A DNA stretch of 64,000 bases, from NCBI GenBank assembly GCA_027574665.1, contig CM050654.1:39541222-39605221 (forward strand), written 5' to 3'. The position numbers and the translations under genes were made by a program. Positions 37,289 to 49,700 of the stretch are shown here, one piece after another (the first letter of the stretch is position 1; every line of letters begins with the position of its first letter). The notes below the pieces were generated by a model, which saw only the letters and a program-made list of their open reading frames with translations, was not told where the DNA came from and did no database searches. Source of the DNA: Rhynochetos jubatus. Lineage: Eukaryota > Chordata > Aves > Eurypygiformes > Rhynochetidae.

Positions 37289-39261
37289 CTTTACTTTTTA
37301 TCAAGATTACTTGATTGGTAATGACAAGGGTGCCATGGTTACGTATTTTTAGAGTATTCCCCAACCTGCACAATGATATGATTTTCTGTTCCCCTTGGAT
37401 TCTTTGTGCAGTAAAGCCTTCAGTAAAAACAATGGTTAAGAAAAATACATATTTACTATTGATATCAACAGAAGAAAGGATCTGGTGATTTCTTTTTTTG
37501 GTAGGAAGGCCATTGCTAACATATTTAGTCAGTGTAAAAAACCATTACACATAGTTTACCTCTCTGTCAGTGACACTAGTGCCACTCTATTACCTTGGCT
37601 GAAGCTACCTCGGGCAAACTGAATTTGAGACCTTTCTTTTTTCCTTTCATTTGTCTACAGTCGTGCATCTCCCCTGATCATCATAGAAATCTGGTCTGAC
37701 TCAACTGCATATTTATTTCTAAGTGTGCATATGACACAATGAGACACTGACTTTCCTTTTCCTTTACCTCCCTGTTTACCAGGGTTTGGTTGAAGAGCCC
37801 TTGAGATGAGTGTGAGAGGTACAGTCGCAGGCGAAATCTCTCTTTTCATTAGCCAATAAGAGGTGACTATAATCTAGTCTCACTTGAAACAGTAGCAGCC
37901 CAAAAGGTGACATTTCTGTGAAGGGTCCCTCGAGGGGGGAGGCAACGACAAGGGACATAAATACTCCTCTGACATTTTTTAGAAATACAGTTATACCCAG
38001 AACTTCGCTGCTTTACTCCTGCAACACATAAATACACGTCAGATGTGTGGTAAACCAAATTCTCTCAGGAGCTTGTCCTGAAAGAGGAAAAGACACAATG
38101 ATTTAGAGTCTACATCTGCAGCTCTTGCAGCTGCTTCAGTCCCTGCTGCTGGAGGAGAATTCCCTGCATCGATGGCCTCTTGACGCAGAGGCTTAGAGCA
38201 GTTCCTGAAGCAAAATCCCAAAGGAATATGACACCATCACTAACCCGTTGGAAAGACAAGGAGGGGGCAGCCACCATGCAGCTCGAAGGAAAGTGTTCGC
38301 TCCTGCTCTCAGATGCCCCATCTTGCATCACCTCTACTGCCACTTTTCAAGTAGAAGTGAACTCCCTGATGACTGCGCCTCTCGTTGCATTCTCTAGTAT
38401 CTGTGGAGGGTAAGATTAGTCTTGGTAGCTTCCTAAACCAAAGGGAAGGTCAGTGTGGTAGGGTGCTGGTGTGGCACACCTCCATTCTCGAGCTCGCAGG
38501 AGGAGCTGTTGAAGGGTGTGCTTGGCGGTGAAGGCCTGCTGGGAATGTCTTCAGCCGTAGGAAACGTGTGGGACATCTCTGTAACAAGGCAGCTGAAGAT
38601 GTGAGTATGTTCTGGAGCAAAGGCTTACACAACCCCTTTGTTTTGACGTTACTTTTCTTGGCAATAGATGGGTAATATAGCAACTCCAGCTACTGCAGCA
38701 GTGCAGTGTGATTCCTTGCAGTCTATGTGTAAAAAACACCTTCTTAGTAAGCTTCTCCTTAATGAGCTAGTAACACATCTATGACTTCAGTAATTAAAGT
38801 AAGTTTTTATTGCATTTAACTTACATTAGCACTGAAGAGTAAGAAGAGAGACAAGTAAGGTAGGCGGGCAACTACCGTGACTCTGGGCAACAGGTGTCAA
38901 ACTCCCTGCGTACTCTGCTGTGAGGAAAACAGGACAGGATCCTAAAGGTATTAAATGCCTAAATCCTAGGGAATTCAGTGTAAATGGATGGCTGAATACT
39001 GTGGGCATCTGGGCTTAATCTCTTTATAACTTAGCTCTTCATCTGTCCTAGAAGTCTAATAATTCTTTCCTTCTCATAATAACGTATAATAGTAAGTTAA
39101 GGAAAAACCCCATGCTTAGCTACTATTATCTTGAACGTAAAAAAACCTAAGCAAGACGCTATGGTTATTTCTTTTTTATGAGTCTTGATTATGTAGTAGT
39201 TTGCAGTTCTAGAGAGAAGTGTTTACCAGCTTGTTGATTAATTGGTGGTTGTATTCCCCAG

Positions 39262-39319
39262 CTGTAATCAGGGAACAGTTCTCTCCAGAAGTTCACTAAC
39301 AGCAAGGATCAACACGAAG
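39262..39319 (+). other. 58-bp exon-like segment
   Basis: A moderate acceptor (ggtggttgtattccccag) and an excellent donor (CGAAG|gtaagg) bound 58 bases. Only one frame is open (one base, then 19 codons starting CNQGTVLSRSSLTAR). Its entry phase does not match the exit phase of the segment at 33076-33146, so the two would not join directly. There is no recognisable homology. Confidence 0.18.
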
Positions 39320-39469
39320 GTAAGGATGCAGCTCAACTTCCAGAACTCATACTAAAAGTATTCTTTTCTCAACACAAAACCGAGCCTTTTTCACTTTTTA
39401 GGCTAACTTTCAGCATCTCGGCTTTCTATGTGGAGCCTTGCTTCCAGAATAAATAAATGATCCCACATT

Positions 39470-39730
39470 CCGTCATGATAACATATGCTCATGCAGAGCT
39501 CAAAATTAGAAGGAATATGAAGTGTTCTATTAATTGCATGAATGTTGATTGTTAAAATCATGTGCTAATTGGTAATATCTGTGTGCAGTAGGTTCCCGCA
39601 ATATGTGTTAGATTACATTAACTGTGCTTGTGACTCAGATATCAGGCATTATGCATTTTATAGAAGGATTTTTTAAACAACTTTGTGTAATTAGGTTCTA
39701 TAGATTATCATTGTAGAAAAATTAATAGAA
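39470..39730. promoter_or_regulatory. Possible regulatory element, motif-dense
   Basis: The interval holds tattaattgcat (39529-39540), further TAAT strings, and a perfect AP-1 site TGACTCA at 39631-39637. It has no simple repeats or transposon sequence. The texture resembles conserved non-coding elements, but this cannot be tested from one genome. Confidence 0.22.
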
Positions 39731-42700
39731 AACTGTGTAAAGGGCATGTGAAGTTAGAGGCATGAGGAATACTGAACTCTAAAAATGCATCTGCTCCTCT
39801 TTCTCAGGGTGTGCTTTCCCTCACATACTCTCCAAAGTAATTCTCACCATGTTTGTCTTGAGGTAGTTCCCAGGGAATCAAGTAAGAGCTTTCTCACTGC
39901 CATGGTGATTAAAATACACTTTTGAAAGTTACCATCTTTTTTGACCAGACCTTCTCACTTTTCAGTCTTTTCCTTTGCATCCCCCAGGCTTTGATTCAAA
40001 AAAACACTCAGGTACATTATAGGTAAATTAGATTATCACTGTACTCATGTATCAGTGGAGAAGCTGAGCATACTTAGCAACATGATTCTCCTGTACCAGA
40101 TATGCTTCCTCTCCATTCCTAATCCTGGGAGAAAATTTCATATAGATCTGTTTTGTTCATGGATGTTTTAATTCTATTGAGTGCCATGAGTATTTATTAA
40201 AATAAGCAAGGTAGAAGGAACTAAAGCTTAGAGCTAAGCATGGTAAGTTAGGAGTGTTTTTAGGAAGAGTAATGATTATTTCCACTCTCTGCATGGTTTA
40301 ACACAACTTCACCATGACAAGACGGTGGGAGATGAGCCTGACACAAAAGAAGGGGGATGCAGGCTATAATACCCAATATATATCATATTCTGTGGTCATC
40401 CTCTACAGCAACAAATTTATTCATGCATTCACATTTATGCACAAGGAAGACATTGGCCTTGGTTTCAATACCTATGTGGAGTACACCCCAGCTGATCCTA
40501 GTACTGTAGCTGCCTGTATGGTGCATCATCCTCCTCCTCAGTCATTGCAGCAAATGTACTCAGCACTGGCGACTGCTGAAATAAGCTTTCCTTGGCCCTT
40601 CCTGGACCATGCCCCAGTTTGAGCTCTGTTATGAGTTGAGCAAAGGAACTGGGGCTCCTAACTCACCCAGATCTTCCTTAGCAAACTTCCACAGTGAATA
40701 TTACCTGGCGAGCTAGCTGAGAGGGAGAGGCTTTTAGAAATCAGTGATAATCACTCCCCTAACAGACGATCTTCTATCTAAACCGGTTAAAAAAAAAAAA
40801 AAAATCTGATGTAACTCCACTTGCATTTTGTGTGGGTTAGGCAGATTTTAAGGCACAGTTATTGTGTGCCTGCCCACTGCAGGCTAAGCTGGTGGGAAGG
40901 AGTGAGAACAGACCACCTGAGCAACCTGTGGTGCATGAGCCGTAACCCAGCAGATGTTTTTTGGTCAATGCTGACTTTAAATTGTATCTCAATTCTTTGA
41001 ATTAGCACTTTTCTTACAGTGGTTATATTTTGAGGGGCTAACATAATTGAGGGAGGGTCAAAATGAGTTGTACCTACCATAGCAAAGGTGTTGCTGGAGC
41101 CCTTCCCCGGTTAATACTTACTATTACTTTGGGAGACATACCCTTAACTCATGCAAATTTTTAATCCAGAAAAAGATAAAAAATAACAGTTATTTAAAAA
41201 ATTATTCAGAGGAAGAACCGACAGATTTTTGTGGTGTGTGAAAAAAAAAAAAGTTTTAAGCATTTTAAATGTTTCATGGGTTGCATTGAGAAAAATATTC
41301 AGACTGAAACTTCTAACTAGCATAATTTTAATTCATTTTACAGTGGACCAACTTGGTAATGATACAATGAATTAAAACAGGTTGTCTGAGAGGAAAAATA
41401 GATGCAGTTTTTTGTAAAGAGAGCATTTACAGAAGTGCTAGAAGTCTTGAGTCTTATCAGGGCTATTACTCTAATATCTGTTGATTTACTGATCTTGAAA
41501 CAAGCAAACCTCATGGGTTCAAGAGCTTAATGTTAAGGCACACTTCATCAGTTGTCCTGAGAAATGCAACAGATCTACGAGGAAATCAGTTTTAGCCCCC
41601 ATCCAAAATGTTGACACTGAACCAAACAGAGCATGAACTATATTCACAGTTTTAATTAAAAGAAAAACTGACAAATTACTAACATTCTAGTGTTCAGAAG
41701 ATGGTTATCTGTTACAGAAATATTTTTTCTAATGTACATGCTCTCATACATGAAATAGTTTCTAGATTTATTCTATTATAATTGTAAACTATGGCACAAA
41801 TACTTAATCTTACCTACTTAAAAAATGTTTTCCAATTTCTTAGCAACCTTTTCTCCTCCTCCCCCCCCACCTCAACTCTGACTCACAAAGTGATGCATTG
41901 CAAAGGATGAACAAATGTAGTAGACGAAGTGACCATAGGAAATACGTGGAAAAACTGACAATTAAAAAAAAATTAACTAGAAGGAAATTGCTTACTAATT
42001 TTTAAGATACAAAGGTTAATCTAAAATGACTACCAGCCTTTGAAAGGTTAACTGTCAAATTAAATAACAGGGACATACAGTGGTCACTAGATACCTGGGG
42101 GAATAAGCTGTTAAATTACTTACTTCAATTCACATAATTTACAAAGAGATTAGCTCCTCGTGTCTCTGCAGAAACTTTGCATATTCCAGGGAAGGTTTTG
42201 TTCCCCCTATACTCACAAGGCCCCAGCCGCTGCTGGGAACACCTGGGGTAAATGGTGTATGTTTCCAATGAGGTAAAATCCGGGAAAAGGGCAAGCTGCT
42301 ACAATATGGGGAATAATAAAAATCAGGGTGCTCTAATTTTCTTTGGACAGCTAAATATCTACAAGTATGTGCTGCAAGGGGCAAGCTTGCAGGAGCAGGT
42401 CCCTGCTTTCCACTAAAGCCACTGGGACCAAAGGAGTGGGAAGGGGCTGAGAGATGGGGTGGCTGTAGTGGGGTTTTGCCACGCAGAGCTCGGGCTCCTG
42501 TTGCTGTCAGTCGTGTCAGCGAGAGGCAGGCAAGGAGGGCCGAGAGCTCTTTGCTGGGCAGGGCTCTGCTCTATGCAGAGGCAGGAGAGGTCTGGAGCAC
42601 CCAGGACCGAAGCATGTCACTCATTTTAGTGAAGCCAAAGGGAATTCAGGACAATGCTGGATGTGTTATTGTGGACTGTTCTTTTCCTGTTGTTCTTTGT

Positions 42701-43695
42701 TCCATTGTTTCAGGCTCACAGGAGCTGGCAGCCTGGGAGGAGATGTCACCACATAGCTTGCTGTCCTCGAGAGCCGCTCCAGAGGATGACTGAGCTCCAT
42801 GGAGAGGCTGTGGTGGCCCCAAACGGTCTGATGTCTGGCCCAAAAATCCAGGCAGTGACTTCAGTGAGGAAAGCAGACTTGTAGTGATAGCAAGAACAAG
42901 AGCCTGCTGCCAGTTGGCTCGTTGATGCTTCGAGCGCGGGTGGTGGGAGAGGCGCAGATGTCTGACACCAGAAACATCATCTTCCCGTACTCGCCAGATC
43001 TCAGTGCTGCGGCTTCCATAGGTGCCTCGGCACAAGCTCAGAAACTGATGCAGCTACACCAGTGCCTGCAGGGCCAGAACTGGTCTCAGATATCACTTCT
43101 TGCTTTTCCTTTTCATGGCCTGTCTATGCAGCCCACAGCATGAGCATCAGGGTTTCTCAGTGTGTTTCTCAGGCCATTTTTAAATGTTTTTTTTCCTACC
43201 TGTCTGGCCACTGGACTGGCAGAAATTATTTCTCCCCTCCCTTCAAGAGCAATGGTTTCCTACTGTTAATCCAAACCATAATAAAACCTTAAATATATAC
43301 TGTGAAAAATGTTATGCCTACTTAAGCAAGATAGTTGCCTGTAACGGTGTGCCATAAAGCAATCTGAAATGTTTATTGTCTGTTCCCCAACTGCATTTTT
43401 ATTTCTTTTTAGCAGTTTTTGTTTCTACAGGTTTTTCTTCACATAGAAAGTTTCAGAAGTTTTTCCCTTTCCCTGCAAACACGATGATTATTTGCACAGC
43501 AGGTCCTGCTGCCGGTGAAGATATGTGTATGTATTTTTGTCAAAAATTTCCAGTTTCCTAAACTTTTACTAGAAAAAACCTATCATTTAAATCAATAGGA
43601 AGCCCTGATATGATAGGTTTAAAGAGCAGCCTGACTTCCGAAGGAGCAGATAATGTTAAACAAGATCTCTTTTGTGAAGGCTGAAATAGGAAATC

Positions 43696-43737
43696 AGGAA
43701 AAGAAAAAGGAAAGAAAAGAAAGAAGGGGGAAAAAAA
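43696..43737 (+). repeat. 42-nt uninterrupted polypurine tract
   Basis: Every base from 43696 to 43737 is A or G (a gaaaagaaaaagg-type series, then GGGGG, then A7). It is the longest pure purine run in the window and a potential triplex-forming sequence. Confidence 0.8.
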
Positions 43738-46700
43738 CCCCAACAAACCAGCCAAGGTTAGGGGGTGGTAAAGATGTTGCTGCTGGATCTAGCTCCAGAG
43801 ACACAATATGTATTTCATTGCCACGAATAAACTGTATCCAGGGAACAAGCAAATGAAAAAGTGAGGACAGGAGATATCTTATTTTTGTTGTTTGTTTCCA
43901 AAGAGTCCACCCCCACATAGGTCACTTGGAATTCATTTGTCTACATCCTGGACTGCACGTAGGGGAAAAAAAAAATGCCTGGGATCTGAGAAAAAGGAAT
44001 GCGATAGGGCATGGGAATCACAGCGTCACGGTGGTCACCAGAGCATAGTTTGGCTCGTCTTAAAACAAGCAAGCACCGTTGGACCTCTGTAATACTAGCA
44101 AATCAGCCGTGCTATCAGGCTACCTATCAGGGGCTGAATGCTTGAGAAAAAGTGTGTGGGTTTTTAGACGGAGCCTGGGGCGTTGGAGGGCTCTCGGAGC
44201 TGCTGCTTTCCTCTTGACATCCAGTACGACTCTGTGACCTCGGCAACAATCCAGTGTACTGTTACAGTTCATTTCAATAATTAAACAGTTCAGGGATGGC
44301 AGAGCTTTCTTGTTGTCAATAGAAAATCAGGGCTGCAGTTTGCTTTTATTTTTTTTCTCCCTTCCCCTTTCCCTCCGCTGAAATCAGAAAGTGTTTGTTT
44401 TTAATTATATTAGCTAGAGACAATTAATTTCACAATCCGAACAAAAAAATGTTTTGTGAGAAGGACTGGCAACTGGTAAATGCAATTATTATTGTAGCAC
44501 ATTTTCAAAGGAAGAGATCCCAGCTCCAACAAAGTCATATGTATAAAATTTCAGTCATATAATATAGTCTCAAACAGCAGATTTACTCTGCAAAAGATGG
44601 GAGCTGCTCTCCCATCTGGAGCTATGTTCTGTTCATGCCACGTGGACCTATTTGATACCCGCCTCTAAGAAACACCAGCCAGCAAAATAGACCACTGCCC
44701 ATCAGCTGCTCCAAATAATTGGTTGATGTACCCCTTTAAACTTGCCTTACGTAGAGATGATTAATACCAGCCCTCTTTTAAGTGCAGCCTTGCAACAGCA
44801 ACTTAAAAAAACTCCTCTGTGTGCAAACGGCAGCATTTACATTTTTGCTGTTTGAGCAAAAATGAAAATAATTCAACTTTATGTCAGGGGTGTCTTGCAA
44901 AATTTCCTACAATTAAAAAACTATTTTTTGAGGAGCTCACTGTGCCCCGTTCATTGCCCATCTGGCTCCCTCCCAGCTGCACCCTGGCTGACTCCGTGCT
45001 ATTCTGCTACCGGCGTGGCGGGGGCTGTTGCGAACTGGTATCGCAGTCTCTTTTTCTCAGCGTTGGTCTGCAGCATTGCTAGCCCACAGTCTGGCCTCAC
45101 TTACGCTGATTTACTTTTATGGGATTCAGTCAAAATGCTACGGATTTATACCGCTGAGGCGAAGAGTAAAATTTAACTCTTCGGGTCGGGAGTGCTGGAA
45201 ATGCTTTGGGTCCGTAGGGAGCGTTTTCTGCCAGCCCCGGTGACAGCCGTGCCGGCCCCTGTACCAATACACAGCCGTCACTACTACTGTCACACTCCTA
45301 TTGTCTCGTCCACACTTGTTTTACACGCCTCACGGAGTTTTTACCTTTTTTTTATTTCCTACCAGTGTCATTGACATAAGAATATTAAACCGAAATATAC
45401 TGAGACATCGCTTCTTTGGGACCCGTATCTGACACCCTTATTCACAGCAAACAGTACTTCATTTCCCAAATAGTTTAATCCTTTCAGTGGGATGGCTGCA
45501 GAGGGAAGACCAGATCCACAGAAGGGCTTTGACATAGCTACGCTTAAACTGTAGGCCTGGTAGATTACCATAGCTTGAGATAGGAGTTAGCGAGCCTTGG
45601 CAGGGTGCATGGAGAAAGCTAGACCTTGAAGAGCAGGGAATCACAGCTCTGGGAATCTAACCAAGCAAATGCTTTTATTCAACAGAGAAGAGAAAGCGTT
45701 CTGATGGAGGAGGCATCCTCTCCTTGGCACCACGGTGGGCATCCCCTCGCTCATGGTTCAACCCTGGGCAGGATGCTCTGGTCTCACGCCTTAACAACAG
45801 GGAGGAGCCACCCTGCTTCATGCAGCATCTTCACTGTGTAAGTACTATCCCATTCGGGCAGAAACATGGTTTCAACATCATGATTTTCCAGAGGGAACCC
45901 AATGCTACTGAGCCCTTGTATTGACCCAGCAAAAAGAAAGCTTTCACTTGATGCAGGTGTATTCGATCCTCTGCCCCCAGAGCAGAAGCAGCTCCAAGAG
46001 AAATGAATTGTGCCTTGTGTCAGTGGGGTGGGATGTGGGCAGTGATAACTTCCATTTCCATCCCTTTCTGAGGCTGTTACAATATTTTACATTAAAATAG
46101 ATAATATATATATCTGGCAAAATTCTGTTAGTCGTCTGGCAAGCTTGTATATTCAAAGTCAGCTAAGGCACCAAGCACCAACTAGCAGGGGTACAAGGAT
46201 TATTTTCTGTGTTAAAGGTCGAAAATAGGAGTTAAACACAGATCTTCATTAGATCTGTCTTTAAGGCAATGGGGTGCAGGTGTGGTTATCAGCTTGGCCT
46301 TTGCAGTTCACACTTCCAAGCCCAAGCATGCTGAACCTCTTGCGTAGCAAACTGGAAGAGCAGGTAAAAGTATCTCCCCTCCCCCCCAGCCAAAGTTCAT
46401 GGAGATTGGAGAGACGGTTACCCATAAAGGTGCAGTCACTCCTGAGGGAGCTGCTCTTGTGTTCAAATAGAGCTCCCCAGAAGCCTGTTGAGCTGTGTTG
46501 ATCTGTACCAACATCAGAGAGAGTGGTTTTGCCCTGTGACTATGTTTCTAACTCCTCTGTTTGCTCTTATTTTTTGGGGGGAAGTAGAGAGGAAAAAACC
46601 TTGCAAAGCTGAAATGAAATATTAAGTCTCTCATTCTTTCCAGGTAAACACATGCCAAATCTCGCAATGATGTTGGCAGGCTCCCAAAGTTGCAAAATAA

Positions 46701-49700
46701 TGAAGAAAAGGTTGAGTTTAGGACTTTGTGCCCATTTTAGCAGCATTCCTTGTAAGTGCAATTAAAACTGCCACTGATTTGACCTCAGGAAACGCTGAAA
46801 ACATAGAGATGCAATGGAGAGCTAAAAAAAACCCTAAAAAAACTTTTGAATTATCACTTTATATCTGTAATTTTATTCCTAAAACAAAAATTAAAAACGA
46901 TTAGTATTTAGAGGCTGTGAAAGTTCTAGTCTGCGCATCCACAGTAGGTCAGGGCTGGCCAGACCAGCATGAGACATGGTGCCCGTGTTGAAAAGTAGTT
47001 TTAAGCATCTCTGGGGTTACGTTACACTGAGTTCATCTATGGACATGCTACTTACCAGTGGTCCATGTGGCTTTTGCACACACCTGGACCGCCTGGGAGG
47101 TTACCTTTCTAGTGCTTGCATATGGTTGGCCCAGGGTTGCCTTCATATGAGGGAGAACTTAACCCTGTTTGCAGGATGGGACAATATAACTGTGTGGAGA
47201 GGCACAAAGGTAGTTTAAGGACACTTAGGTCTTGCTGCCACTTGCTATTAACATTATTGATGAATGCTGTTATTATAGGGAGAGGCCTCTTAGCGTGAAA
47301 GCATTTTTGTTATTCTTTGGTCTCCACTATCATATTTTTTGCAGAGGTTTGACAGATGCAACTTTCCTGGCTCCAGAGGTAGTTTTTGCAATATGTTATG
47401 TTTTATTTTCACTTATGAAAACAAAACAACTGGAATTCCCACACCATCACCGTGTTCTAGCTTTAATAGGCTGAAACCAAAGTTTTTGAACTCTTGTCCT
47501 CAAGGATATTGCACAGTGAGATATAAAATCTCAGAGTAACTGCTAAGAAGTTGTCTGATCTTGGAAGTCACTATGGTGGCCATATGAAGACCTGTAGAAG
47601 AATTATTTAACTGGTTTATTATTCAAATTCCTTTACACTTTTAAGCCAAAGGAAGAAATTTCTCCTGTTCCTCCCCAAATGTTTTGGTTTTCTTTTTTTT
47701 TTTAGAGTAAAAAAGAAAATACCAGAAACACAGAAGTCCCTGGTGATACCATCTTAAGGATTACACAGTCTGTCCACACTTTTTTCCTGCCGCAGCTATA
47801 CAATTCAGTTCATAAGGAAGATCTTATCTGCCTGAATATCTGATAGAAACTGCAGTGTTGAGAAGAACATTAGTCTCCTTAGGACATACCACCAATGAGG
47901 AGACTTAAGCCTACTGCCATGGGTTTCAGGGCTAGGCTCAGACCCCCTGAACTCTGGTTGTCCCCTCTCAAAGTGACACAGACAAAATAGACTGGGAAGC
48001 CAGAATTTTGTAGTTCAATGGCTGCTGCTTTTGGAGCCGGGATTTACAATCCTAATGACAAGATTACGGCACTGAAAAGTGAGTTAAAGTAATAAAACAG
48101 AGGATATTTACCTTGAGGACAGTTGTGTTTTGTTGCATATCTAAGAGAAATAACATGTTTGGCTAAGATACTTTTAACACATGGCTGCTTTTTTTTTTTT
48201 TTTTAATATGTAAAAGTTTCCAAACAGAGTGACTCATAAGACCAGCGCTCCAATTCCTGTTTCATTAGCTGCCTCAGTAGATGTGCACCGAGCTGCTAGG
48301 AAGATAGGAGCTGCTGCAAAAACAGTACTGCTTACTAACCAGCAACTTTAACATTTTGGTGCTTCAGATTTATTGTCATTTCCTTATTTTTTTCCTACAC
48401 TTCTGTCTATGATGCAATTTGTGTCAATGAGCAGGAGTTTATTACTGTTTTGCTGCTAATAGCTGAGTGCTGTATTTAGCAGGGGTAAGGGAAACTGGCT
48501 GGGTAGGGACATAGAAATAAGGCTGCTGTGGAACTTCTGATCTTCCTGTCACCCTACCTGCTGCTGCACTTAATCTATTTTGAAAACTTAACCAGTTACA
48601 TCTTGAGATAAGTTTCCCAGCTCCTCTATTCCTGCAGTGAGGATGCATCACCACCTTAGTTTTCTGATGAAGACCTTCTCTTAATTTACTTTGCAAATAC
48701 ATACGGGTGACTACTTTATACTGACTGGTTATTTCTTTTTCCTCTACACATTGTCTTTAGCTGGAATAATATTTTCTCTTCCCTGCTGTTTACAGACTGA
48801 TAGGTTCACTAACAGTGATCCCATTTTCTTGGATCTTCAGCTAAACTGAAGCTGTACTTCAGCTAAACTTCACCATATGCTGTATTTCAGAGCAAGCTCT
48901 ACCAGCCATCTCTGCCATGACATTTCCATTTCGTTCTGGAAATAATTCACCTGATGCACCCTGAGATCACGCTGCCTTTTTTACAAGGTTACATTAATGG
49001 CTAAAAATTATCAGCTAATAAACTCAGATGTATGTTCTCTTTGTTGCCTCCTGCTTGTGTTGGGTAGAACGAAATTTAACAAGTTTATGATGGATCACAG
49101 TTCATAAAAGTTTTCCTAATTTTTCATGTATCTCTGGCTTTTATAATTCTGACTGGGACCAAGGGCAAGAAATTCTTTCCCCTGAGTCTAATACTGAAGT
49201 CCCTTGTTCAGATGAAATGTTCACTCAAGTCAAAAGGAATTTTTAACTCTTTAGATCTCTGCTAGCCTTTCTTTTTAAGATGCTGTCTGGAATCTGTGTC
49301 CCCGTGACACTGGTAGCAGCTTGACCCACCTCGTCCTTGGAGTCAGGGTAAAGCAATGGTTTCAACTTTATTGATTCATGTTTATATACCTTATAATGAT
49401 GAAAATGTGACAGTTGTAAAATCATCTAAAATGAATAATTGCTTGCTTTCTTTATGTGGGTGACTTCCACCGTGGGCTAGGAAATACTTAAAGGTCTTTC
49501 TTATAAAAGGGGGAATTTCTTCTGCTTCTGCAGGTGTGGCACTTCTCCCACTCCCTTTACCTAAGCTGAGGTTAAATACTGCTGTTTATTCTTGGTGTGG
49601 TGGTATCTCCCATGTGTATCTTTAGAATCAGAGGCCAAGGAAAACGTCACAGGTAAGTGCAACATTGAGACTTGGGCTTCTCAGTTTTAGATGCCAAGAC

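Larger units (their letters stand above)
34961..43695. other. Non-coding stretch, no gene recognised
   Basis: The longest frames are 121 codons (35266-35631 plus) and 129 codons (42646-43035 minus), neither with a known domain. Runs include A14 at 36689-36702, A16 at 40789-40804 and A12 at 41241-41252. A perfect hairpin with 8-base arms (AGTCTCCT/AGGAGACT, TTT loop) lies at 36946-36964. Around 42470-43140 the DNA is GC-richer and stop-poor on both strands, without a recognisable product. A strong minus-strand acceptor (gtgtcttttcctctttcag) precedes 38075 but leads into a stop after 12 codons. Confidence 0.65.

Noticed and set aside
38039-38075. Minus-strand terminal exon after a strong acceptor (gtgtcttttcctctttcag)
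   Set aside because: Only 12 codons before the stop, no close AATAAA (nearest about 330 bases on), and no donor partner.
42476-43143. GC-richer region with overlapping frames of 76-129 codons on both strands
   Set aside because: Openness in several frames at once reflects low stop density. The strings near 42884 faintly recall a CR1 internal segment but do not continue in consensus order.
44225-44260. ctctgtgacctcggcaac, resembling the MIR core
   Set aside because: Only about 18 bases match, with no B-box or tail blocks alongside.
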